A stretch of DNA of 64,000 nucleotides from JAKVCB01 sp965243695 (GTDB taxonomy: Bacteria > Planctomycetota > Planctomycetia > Pirellulales > Lacipirellulaceae), in assembly GCA_965243695.1 (NCBI GenBank), contig CBDEWC010000014.1:682001-746000 (forward strand). Direction: 5' to 3'. The notes under the pieces were generated by a model. The model was not told the origin of the DNA, did no database searches, and saw only the letters and a list, made by a program, of their open reading frames with translations. Made by a program: the position numbers and the translations under genes. This document shows, piece after piece, positions 16,884 to 24,750 of the stretch. Numbering within the stretch: position 1 is the stretch's first letter; each line of letters starts with the position of its first letter.

Positions 16884-18191
16884 TTAAATCCGTGGAATTT
16901 GCTCTCCTCGGACCAGATCGTCAAAAGTTTGGCGGGTACGGATCAGGTGGGGTGTGCCATTTTCGATCAAAACTTCCGGGGCGAGTGGCTTGGAATTGTA
17001 GTTGCTGCCCATCACGGCGCCGTAAGCCCCGGCGCAACCGATGACCAGATAATCGCCGATGCCCGCTTCCGGCAAAATTCGCCGGCTAACGAAACCCCCT
17101 TCTTCCTGGGTGAAGATATCACCCGATTCGCAGAGCGGGCCCCCAACCACCACCTCGTGGGTGGGCCTGGAGAGGTCCGGTTGTTGGATCGGGCAAATGG
17201 CCATGGGATGGTAAGAACCGTAGAGGATGGGACGTGCCAGATTATTGAAGCCGGCATCAAGCAGGTAGTAGCAATTGTCACCCATGGTTTTGACGGCACG
17301 AATTTCGGCGAGGAGATACCCGCTTTCGGCGACCAGGAAGCGGCCCGGTTCAATTTCAAGGCTGACCGGGTGCGCAAATTGTTGGACAAGTTTCCGACGG
17401 GCTTGGTCCCAAAGTTGGTAATAGGCAGCAACATCAATTTCTTGTTCCCCTTGCTGGTAAACGATGGGGAGTCCGCCGCCGGCGCTGATCATTTCCACCG
17501 ACGGCCCCACGGTAGTGGCCGCCTGGACCATGGCGTCGCATACCTGGCTGAGGTGCGCAAGATCGGTTCCCGAGCCAATATGCATGTGCAATCCGGTAAC
17601 CACCAGACCGTAACGACCTGCCTGGTCGATGGACTGTTGAAGTTGGTCATGCCAGATGCCATGTTTGGATTGTTCCCCTCCGGTGTTGGTTTTCTGGCTA
17701 TGTCCGTGCCCGAAACCAGGGTTGATCCGCAAAGTAATTTCACGACGTGGTTGGCCGCCGGTTTGGGTGGCAGCCTGGTACGCTTCGCCGTATTGATCGA
17801 TCATGTCAGGCGAACCCAAATTTACCGCAATTTGTTGTTCGATGACCGATTGGAGTGATTCCCGATCGAAAATGTCGGCGGTGTAGACGATCGGCGGTAC
17901 CTGGGGATGTTGAGTCTCGTATCCACTGGCACGGGCACGCTCGATTTCACCAAGACTTACGGTGTCGACAACAACTCCATGGCGTCGCATCAGATCGAGC
18001 ACCGCGAGGTTCGAACAGGCTTTCATGGCGTAGCGGATCACGTCGAATTCGGCCAGTTCAGCAATTCGCCCCGCCATTGTTTCCGCGTTGTAGACGTAAC
18101 AGGGGGTCCCGTATTTCGAGGCCAAATCGGCAATCGATTGGCCAGCAATTTCGGTGAGCAGCAAAGCAGGATTGTCAACGATCTTGGTCAT
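16884..18191 (-). CDS. lysA: Diaminopimelate decarboxylase
   Basis: A 435-aa PLP enzyme of alanine-racemase fold type III. It makes L-lysine from meso-diaminopimelate, the last step of the pathway. The PLP lysine is Lys57 in RYAMKACSN. The glycine-rich phosphate site is in SAGGGLPIVY, EPGRFLVAESG follows, and the catalytic cysteine lies in GGPLCESGDIF. The length fits the family. It stands alone among unrelated genes on the minus strand. Confidence 0.95.
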   Translation of the reverse strand: MTKIVDNPALLLTEIAGQSIADLASKYGTPCYVYNAETMAGRIAELAEFDVIRYAMKACSNLAVLDLMRRHGVVVDTVSLGEIERARASGYETQHPQVPPIVYTADIFDRESLQSVIEQQIAVNLGSPDMIDQYGEAYQAATQTGGQPRREITLRINPGFGHGHSQKTNTGGEQSKHGIWHDQLQQSIDQAGRYGLVVTGLHMHIGSGTDLAHLSQVCDAMVQAATTVGPSVEMISAGGGLPIVYQQGEQEIDVAAYYQLWDQARRKLVQQFAHPVSLEIEPGRFLVAESGYLLAEIRAVKTMGDNCYYLLDAGFNNLARPILYGSYHPMAICPIQQPDLSRPTHEVVVGGPLCESGDIFTQEEGGFVSRRILPEAGIGDYLVIGCAGAYGAVMGSNYNSKPLAPEVLIENGTPHLIRTRQTFDDLVRGEQIPRI

Positions 18192-18461
18192 CGATTCAGT
18201 CGTCAGCGGGGTTCAGGTGCCAATGGGGTTGGGGAGCGAGTTGCCGGTGGTTGGTTCAGGTGGCGGTGCGTTGGTAACCGATTCAAAGCGGAGAGATTTC
18301 AACGAATGCTTCCAGCAGGACGTGCCGTGTAGGAGAGCGTGGTGGTGAACGGCCCCTTGGCCGCGCCCTCCTGGCCCCTCATCCTACAAAATTTTACACT
18401 CAGCACGAAAGCCAGGGACCTGTGCCGCTGCGCTAGACGATCGCCGAGTGGATGCCAGGGG

Positions 18462-20405
18462 TTATTGAAAACCACCACCATTGGCGGTTTGGCTGGCCGA
18501 TTCGGCGGCTTTGCCCAAAGCTCGGAGAACCCCCTCCTCAGCAACGATGCGGTATCTAAATCCGTTTTCAACGGCTGTGCCGACGGCCCGAATGTGGTCC
18601 TTACCGCGGGTCTCATTACGCAACATCTGGGCAATGGTTTGCAAAATCTGCTTTTGCTGCGGGTCCTCGTTGTCAGGCGATTCAGCAGCAACCTGCATAA
18701 TAGGCCCTAGCGAGACCATCCATTCGGCGATGGGCATGGGTTTGTCGGGTTGAGCCCGGGACGAGTCGATAATTTCCTTGGTTTTCGCCAAATTGTCCCG
18801 TCCAAAGCCAAAATAGACCGACTCTTTTCCGATGCCAATCGAGCAGTCGACCTTTGAGCCCAGGAGTTTCTTGACTTGTGGGTCGTCATCTTCGATGGGA
18901 ACCTGCATGGTGTGAAACGTGACTCCTTCGTGTTCGTCGGCGTTCCAGTTGACTCCCGGGAAGTCTGACTCTTTTTCGGCTATGTTGGCCAGTTCACGGA
19001 GACTGCTATCAATCTTGCTAGGGTCCTTTACATAACCGCCAACCACCAAGGTCAGGTTGCTGGCTGCGGTTTCGCCCAAGTTGGCTTTCCAGAGGGCATA
19101 GTCGGGCTGGCCAACCGTTGCGGCACCTGAGCCGTTGCCATTCAACACTGCCGCGTCCAGGCCCAGATTGTCTTGATAAATGGTGTAGTCGGCCGCATCG
19201 ACGATGCCGTTGCCGTCGAAGTCGCCACCAAGCCGATCCGGAGAGAGATCCAGCACAGCCCCTCCTACCGATTTCCCCGTTGCTATGGTTTCTTCCATCG
19301 CCGCGAGAAGTTCCAACGCGACCTTTTTGAGAGTTTTTTTGGTTTCGGAGTTTTTCAGGAGACCCTTCTCTCCTTGGTCAATTGCATCGCCAAGTTGTTC
19401 CCGAAAGGTCGCCATTGTCTCCTTCATTTGCTCGAGTCCAACCGCGCTTAACTTGGGATCGGATTTGCTGACGAAGGTGAGGCAAGCGGCCGACTCAGGC
19501 TGGTAGAATCCGGCAAAGTTCGAGCGGGCATTGGCGGCGACCGACGCCATCATTTGACTGAGTGTGCTTTCTGGCGTGGCGTAGTAGAGAAAGTCGACAT
19601 ACGTGTTTTGTTGGCCCGAATCGATAGCCCAACCGACAACGATCCGATCGATCTCCTCAATGTTCTCCACGATGTTTTTTAATTGTGTTTCGGACCATTG
19701 TTGACGGGTCTTGAAGGTTTCGTCATCCTCATCTGCTTCCCTCTTGAGTCCTTCTTCCATACCAGCTCGAAGCTGATGAATCGCTAAATCGCGGTATTCA
19801 CTCGGAATCTTCTGGATGGAAGCTTCTACGGCCAGATCGTAATCTTTGACCAGGGAGTTGAAGTGTTGTTCGGGGTTGGCAGGAACCTGGTTTAGGTAGC
19901 GGCTTTGGTTGGAGATGTAAGCCCAGCCATCTTTTTCCACCACAAAAAGAGGGGGACTGTTGGGGGGAGTGATTTCCACCAGCCCATCGTCACGTTGATC
20001 GACTTTAATTTGAAAGGCACCCAGCAGCTGCAGCAGGTCATTCGAATCGTGGACTGGCAGGCAGCCGATCGGCATGAAATTCGCGCCGTCGGTCGTGACA
20101 ATGACTCCCCAGGGTTTGGACTTATCGAGACCAACCAGGCCTTTTCCCTGAGTGAACAGGGCGAGGAAGCCTTCGACCATGTTGCCAATCTCGGGGTAAC
20201 CTGCCAGGCCGCCGATGAAATTGGTATCGGCAAGCAGGTTGTCGTAACTATTGATGGCGATAATGGCGACCGATTCATGCTCGCCGACAGCCCCAGAAGC
20301 AGCCTTGGCTGGTTGCAGAGCGGGTGGGGCTGCAGCGACGGGGCAGAGTCCAGTGGTCGTTAGCAAACAAAAGCAGGTCAACAAAACAGCACGGCGGTAG
20401 ATCAC
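18462..20405 (-). CDS. Exported protein of unknown function interrupted by a dockerin-like EF-hand module
   Basis: A 647-aa exported protein. The GTG at 20405 has GGAGAA six bases upstream and begins a signal peptide (RRAVLLTCFCLLTTTGLCPVAAA). Most of the mature part is acidic, alpha/beta and unrecognised; it resembles secreted planctomycete proteins that evaluate numeric substrates (VGGAVLDL, YAYIS-like repeats) but I cannot name it. Residues about 388-446 are a dockerin-type EF-hand pair (GDFDGNGIVDAADYTIYQDNLG, then QPDYALWKANLGE), with Asp/Asn at the calcium positions. Such modules usually sit at the C-terminus; here more than 200 residues follow it. No PEP-CTERM anchor is present. Confidence 0.8.
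   Translation of the reverse strand: MIYRRAVLLTCFCLLTTTGLCPVAAAPPALQPAKAASGAVGEHESVAIIAINSYDNLLADTNFIGGLAGYPEIGNMVEGFLALFTQGKGLVGLDKSKPWGVIVTTDGANFMPIGCLPVHDSNDLLQLLGAFQIKVDQRDDGLVEITPPNSPPLFVVEKDGWAYISNQSRYLNQVPANPEQHFNSLVKDYDLAVEASIQKIPSEYRDLAIHQLRAGMEEGLKREADEDDETFKTRQQWSETQLKNIVENIEEIDRIVVGWAIDSGQQNTYVDFLYYATPESTLSQMMASVAANARSNFAGFYQPESAACLTFVSKSDPKLSAVGLEQMKETMATFREQLGDAIDQGEKGLLKNSETKKTLKKVALELLAAMEETIATGKSVGGAVLDLSPDRLGGDFDGNGIVDAADYTIYQDNLGLDAAVLNGNGSGAATVGQPDYALWKANLGETAASNLTLVVGGYVKDPSKIDSSLRELANIAEKESDFPGVNWNADEHEGVTFHTMQVPIEDDDPQVKKLLGSKVDCSIGIGKESVYFGFGRDNLAKTKEIIDSSRAQPDKPMPIAEWMVSLGPIMQVAAESPDNEDPQQKQILQTIAQMLRNETRGKDHIRAVGTAVENGFRYRIVAEEGVLRALGKAAESASQTANGGGFQ
19068..19244 (-). 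other. Dockerin-like EF-hand module inside the exported protein
   Basis: This part of the gene encodes a calcium-loop repeat (DFDGNGIVDAADYTIYQ) and a degenerate second copy (QPDYALWKANLG). It separates two segments that read as neighbouring strands of one domain (VGGAVLDLSP and LTLVVGGYVKDPSKID). Confidence 0.7.
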
Positions 20406-20715
20406 AATCGATTCTCCGTATAGCAGGAACAATGACAGTTTCGGACTAAGCTGGAAAATTACAATCCAACCAATACGGGATAGGCTTTCCCTGCCAGATC
20501 CTGATGGCCTTATCCATCAAGCGACATTCTATTTTCAGTCCCGTTGCAGTTTTCAATTTGGTCGCGGGGACATGCCGCACGGCTATTACAAGTGTCTAAC
20601 TTAGGAATACACTTACAAAGCAAGGATGGTTCCAATAATCGTGGTCCTTTTCCCGCGCCGCGCCAAGCGATCAACCACCCGCCAGTCAGGATTTCCGAAA
20701 GTTTTTCGGGGAGAA

Positions 20716-20940
20716 TTATCGCTCGCGGTAGACAATTCGACCCTTGGTCAAATCGTAGGGAGACAGTTCTACGCGGACGTGGTCGCCGGGTACGATCCGG
20801 ATAAAGTGCTTGCGCATGCGCCCGGCAACGTGGGCCATGACGATGTGGCCCCCCTCGATTTCAACCCGAAATCGCGTGTTCGCCAGAGCTTGCACAACAA
20901 CACCCTCGACTTCCAGGGCTTCTTCTTTCTGCTTGGCCAT
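20716..20940 (-). CDS. infA: Translation initiation factor IF-1
   Basis: A 74-aa S1-fold protein matching IF-1 along its full length: LEVEGVVVQALANTRFRVEIEGGH, MRKHFIRIVPGDHVRVELSPYDLTKGRIVYR. IF-1 binds the ribosomal A site and helps start-site selection. It is not in a ribosomal protein operon here, consistent with scattered housekeeping genes. Confidence 0.96.
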   Translation of the reverse strand: MAKQKEEALEVEGVVVQALANTRFRVEIEGGHIVMAHVAGRMRKHFIRIVPGDHVRVELSPYDLTKGRIVYRER

Positions 20941-21488
20941 GAATGGAAATGCTGCTCCGCTGGAATGGACTCTACGGACTTAAGGATTGGCTGCCTGCCC
21001 CGCCCCATGACTTTTCCTTGCCCAGAGGGGCCGGTCTCGAGTTGATCGAGCCGGCAGCGACGGTCTTCTGGACGCTCCGAAAACCGCCTTAACCACGTAC
21101 AATAGTACCATCCTGATAGTGGAGTCGTCCAGTGCGACACGTTGGTCGAGCCAGGAAAAAGAAGGAGGTTGCCATATCGATCGTACCGGGGACCTCGCCC
21201 TGCAGGGAGACACCCCAGGCAGGCGGACGGCAGGGAGGAAACTGGTTTGCCTGAACCCGAGAAGTGGTAATAATCCTGAGATCAGACCGATTATACCGGT
21301 TAAGGGACGAAGTTTACCTGATTCAAGGGGGTGTTCTTTAGACGTCAGGTCTGCGTTGGCGCCGGATTGCGATACATTGTAGTTAGAGAGATTGTCGCGG
21401 TGGACGATAGGGCACCCAGGTGGTTCCGCCGCCATTTCTCTCTCCGAGGCCATTTACACACCACGTCTCCCCAAAATTTTTCCACATT
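20941..21488. other. Intergenic region upstream of the GAF-HlyD cluster
   Basis: About 550 bases between infA (minus) and the GAF-HlyD gene (plus). The open frames inside are compositionally poor and unlike proteins. No RNA gene, repeat or clear hairpin was recognised; promoters for both flanking genes must lie here. Confidence 0.45.
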
Positions 21489-23579
21489 GTGACTTCATCC
21501 CAATATTCCAATCCAGCGGATTCTCAAGGAGAGGCTCCGGCAATCGATGCCGAGGCGGTCGCACGTGCCAAGCGTGAGATTCAAGGTCTGATTCAGGAGA
21601 TTGCCGAACTTTCTCGGACGGATGTCACTCCCGAGGCCTTCTACGATGCGTTGTTGAACCGTGTGGTTGCGGCGTTGGCCGCGGTGGGAGGGGCTGTCTG
21701 GACGGTTGCCGACAACGGTGGCTTGCAGCTGGTGTATCAAATCAATTTCCGCCACGCGGAGCTGGCTGAAAATCAAGTTGCCCAAATGCAACACGCGCGA
21801 TTGCTCCACCAGGTACTTGAGGGTACCGAGGGGGCACTCGTTGCGCCACACTCGGGCCACACGGGTGAAATCGAAAACGAAGAATCGGCTGCGGCGAATC
21901 CGACGGACTACCTCTTGGTGTTGGCGCCGATTTGCAATGACCAGGGGGCTCAGGGTGTGGTGGAAGTGTTCCAACGACCGGGGGCTCGATCTGCCACGCA
22001 GCGAGGTTACTTGCGTTTTCTCTTGCAGGCGTGCGAACTGGCCAGCGATTTTCTGCGCGGGCGACGGCTACGACATCTTTCCGACAAGCAATTGTTGTGG
22101 GAACAACTTGAGTCGTTTACGCGACTGGCTCATGAAAAGCTGGAGGTTCGTCAGACAGCGTACACCATTGCCAACGAGGGACGCCGTTTGATCGGTTGCG
22201 ACCGCGTCAGTATCGCGATTCAGCGTGGCCAGCGATGTCCGATTGAAGCCATCAGTGGACAGGATGCCTTCGACAAACGATCCAATGTGACGGTGTTGCT
22301 GGGCAAACTGGCCCACGCCGTGACCCGTACCGGTGAGGATGTGTGGTACACGGGCGACACGTCCGACATGGCCCCGCAGGTCGAACAGGCAATTGAGACT
22401 TATGTCGACGAGTCGCACACCAAGGCGATGGCCGTGTTGCCACTGTTCGAACCTCGCGACGAAGAAGACCTCCGCACCGATCCTACTCCGCCACGTCTCC
22501 TTGGCGCTTTGATCGTGGAACAGATGGTGGACAGTCGGCCGGCAGATGGTTTCACACACCGTGTCGACGTGGTTCGCAGTCACAGTTCGACAGCTCTGAA
22601 CAATGCAGTTGAGCACGAAGGACTGTTTTTAATGCCCGTTTGGAAGACCTTGGGCAAGGCAGCCGGTTTGTTTCGGGAACGCAAGTTGCCCAAAACGCTT
22701 TTGATCATCGGAGCCATAGCGGCTTTGGTGCTTGTTGCGATCTTTGTACCGTACGATTTTGCCCCTCAAGGGGATGCGCGGTTGCGACCGGTCGAACGGG
22801 CCCGAGTCTTTGCCGCACTCAATGGCGAAATTCGCGACGTTCTGGTCACCAACGATCAACCCGTCGATCAAGGTGAACTGTTGGTCGTTCAGGAAAGTGT
22901 TGATTTAGAGACCGACATCAAGCAGACCGAAGGGGAGTATCAGGAAGTTGTGGAAGAGATGCGGGCAACCCAGCGGGATTCCGATGACGGCCGCGACAGC
23001 TATGAGCAGCAACAGCATGAGCAATCGGCATCTCTTGCCGGGCTTCGAGTGCGAAAAGAAACCTTGGAAACGCGGCTTGAGCTGCTCCGCGAGAAAAGTG
23101 AAAAACTGAATCTTTACAGTCCCATTGCCGGGCAGGTCATTACGTGGGAACTTGAGGAAAATCTACTGGGGCGGACGGTCACACCCGGTGAACAACTCAT
23201 GACCGTGGCCGATCCGGCTGGTGACTGGGAACTGGAAGTCAGTATGCCGGAGTCGCGGATGCGACATATTCAGAAATACTGGGATCAGAGTGGCGGTAAC
23301 CAGGAAGTCACCTTCATTTTGGCGACCCACCCTTCAGACCGTTTGACAGGTCAGGTGGTCGACATTGAAGAAGTTGCCGAGCCTCACGATGACGCTGGTA
23401 ACACAGTCCTGATTCGTGTCACCTTCGATCAGGAGGAACTCCGTAAAATCGTTGCCGATCCCAAAGTGAATGCCGGAGCGACGGCGAAGGTCCATTGTGG
23501 CGAAGAGTCGGTGGGTTACGTCATCTTTCACTCGCTGATCGACGCATTCAAACGGCATGTGTTATTCCGGTTCGGATAA
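21489..23579 (+). CDS. Two-GAF, single-TM, HlyD-type membrane fusion protein
   Basis: About 696 aa from the GTG at 21489; the frame opens at 21420 and no ribosome-binding site decides the start. Residues about 50-190 and 215-375 read as two GAF sensor domains. A membrane helix follows at about 403-423 (TLLIIGAIAALVLVAIFV), then a lipoyl-like hairpin half (ALNGEIRDVLVTNDQPVDQGELLVV), a coiled coil (about 475-545), the second half (LYSPIAGQVITWELEENLLGRTVTPGEQLMTV) and a beta-barrel part. HlyD proteins bridge inner-membrane pumps to the outer membrane. Here cytoplasmic GAF domains replace the usual short N-terminus, suggesting signal-gated export. It is first of a three-gene cluster. Confidence 0.82.
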   Translation: MTSSQYSNPADSQGEAPAIDAEAVARAKREIQGLIQEIAELSRTDVTPEAFYDALLNRVVAALAAVGGAVWTVADNGGLQLVYQINFRHAELAENQVAQMQHARLLHQVLEGTEGALVAPHSGHTGEIENEESAAANPTDYLLVLAPICNDQGAQGVVEVFQRPGARSATQRGYLRFLLQACELASDFLRGRRLRHLSDKQLLWEQLESFTRLAHEKLEVRQTAYTIANEGRRLIGCDRVSIAIQRGQRCPIEAISGQDAFDKRSNVTVLLGKLAHAVTRTGEDVWYTGDTSDMAPQVEQAIETYVDESHTKAMAVLPLFEPRDEEDLRTDPTPPRLLGALIVEQMVDSRPADGFTHRVDVVRSHSSTALNNAVEHEGLFLMPVWKTLGKAAGLFRERKLPKTLLIIGAIAALVLVAIFVPYDFAPQGDARLRPVERARVFAALNGEIRDVLVTNDQPVDQGELLVVQESVDLETDIKQTEGEYQEVVEEMRATQRDSDDGRDSYEQQQHEQSASLAGLRVRKETLETRLELLREKSEKLNLYSPIAGQVITWELEENLLGRTVTPGEQLMTVADPAGDWELEVSMPESRMRHIQKYWDQSGGNQEVTFILATHPSDRLTGQVVDIEEVAEPHDDAGNTVLIRVTFDQEELRKIVADPKVNAGATAKVHCGEESVGYVIFHSLIDAFKRHVLFRFG

Positions 23580-23652
23580 AAAATTGAAGTTGATTGTGGC
23601 AAAAGTGCTGGCCAGGGCCCTTTGCAGGGCATGTATCCTTGGAATCGAAAAC

Positions 23653-24615
23653 ATGAAAACCTCGCATCTTCCGGTTGTTTTTGGCCTGATCCTTGCCGCC
23701 CCGATGGTGGTGTACGCTCAGGAGGCTGCGCCGACAGAATCCTCCAATTTGGCAGACCCGGTGATGACCGAGTGTATCGTCGAACCTGCCAAAGACCTTC
23801 GCGTCTCGGCTTCCGAGGCAGGTTTGCTGATTAAGCTTGACGTCGAGGAAGGCAGCCGAGTCGAAGAGGATGCCGAACTTGGCCACGTTGATGACCAGCA
23901 AGCTCAGATGCAAAAGACCGCTGCGAAATACGGGATGGCGCAAGCGAAAAAGCAGGCCGAAGACGACATTGACGTTCGCTATGCCACCAAAGCCCACAAA
24001 GTTGCTGAGAAGGAGTATGAGCTCAATCAGGATTTGGATCGCAAACGCAAAGGGGCAGTCCCTTTTGTGGAACTGGAGCGTTTGAGGCTCGATGCTGAGC
24101 GGGCAGCTCTGGCCATCGAAAAAGCCGGCAACGACCGCGAACTGGCCAAATTCGATTACTGGACCAAAAGAACCGAGTTTGAAGCGGCAGAAAAAGCGAT
24201 TGAACGGCGGAACATTCTTGCGCCCACCAAAGGTGAGGTCGTCAAGTTGTTCCGTCAACAAGGGGAATGGGTCAATCCGGGTGACCCCATCTTGAGGCTG
24301 GTGCAACTTGACACGCTCTATGTTGAGGGAGAGATCGACGTCAAAAAATTTGAGCCTGGCCAGATACTTGGCTGTCGGGTGACGGTCGATGTCGCAGCTG
24401 GTGGTGGCCGATCCGAAAAAGCTGAGGGCAAGATCGTCTGGGTCAATCCAGTGGCTGTGTGGCGCGGTGGTGACGACTACTATTGGAAAGTTCGAGCCGA
24501 GGTCACCAACGAACTTACCGATGGCAACTGGCAAATCCATCCTGGGGTGCAGGCCACCATGACTATCCATCTTGATACGGCAGAGAAAGTTCTGCTCAGC
24601 GACCGGGTGAAATAG
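23653..24615 (+). CDS. HlyD-type periplasmic adaptor protein
   Basis: A 320-aa exported protein; the ATG at 23653 starts a signal peptide (MKTSHLPVVFGLILAAPMVVYAQEA). It has the adaptor layout: first lipoyl half (ASEAGLLIKLDVEEGSRVEEDAELGHVD), a long coiled coil rich in Lys/Glu (YGMAQAKKQAEDDID...), second lipoyl half (NILAPTKGEVVKLFRQQGEWVNPGDPILRLVQLDTLYVEG) and a beta-barrel. It is 73 bases after the GAF-HlyD gene and 135 before the M50-HlyD gene. No RND, ABC or outer-membrane factor gene is adjacent, so its partner is presumably one of these two membrane proteins. Confidence 0.85.
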   Translation: MKTSHLPVVFGLILAAPMVVYAQEAAPTESSNLADPVMTECIVEPAKDLRVSASEAGLLIKLDVEEGSRVEEDAELGHVDDQQAQMQKTAAKYGMAQAKKQAEDDIDVRYATKAHKVAEKEYELNQDLDRKRKGAVPFVELERLRLDAERAALAIEKAGNDRELAKFDYWTKRTEFEAAEKAIERRNILAPTKGEVVKLFRQQGEWVNPGDPILRLVQLDTLYVEGEIDVKKFEPGQILGCRVTVDVAAGGGRSEKAEGKIVWVNPVAVWRGGDDYYWKVRAEVTNELTDGNWQIHPGVQATMTIHLDTAEKVLLSDRVK

Positions 24616-24750
24616 TCTATCTGGCCAGGCATTTGTAATGGCGGCTCCAGGGACAAGTTTTCCCGTGCAATTCGATATGTCGTGCTGGTGAAGCCGACCG
24701 GTCCGATCAACAGGTGGTAACTCGCAACTTCGCAGTCTTCGAAAGCTTCC

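Noticed and set aside
18380..18460. tRNA-like sequence on the minus strand (GTCTAGCGCAGCGGCACAGG)
   Set aside because: There is a D-arm-like part, but no convincing anticodon stem and no GGTTCGAATCC-type T arm.
20980..21453. 157-aa minus-strand frame in the gap before the GAF-HlyD gene
   Set aside because: No ribosome-binding site, no motif and no plausible composition.
23548..24570. 340-aa minus-strand frame
   Set aside because: Shadow of the HlyD-type gene in the antisense direction.
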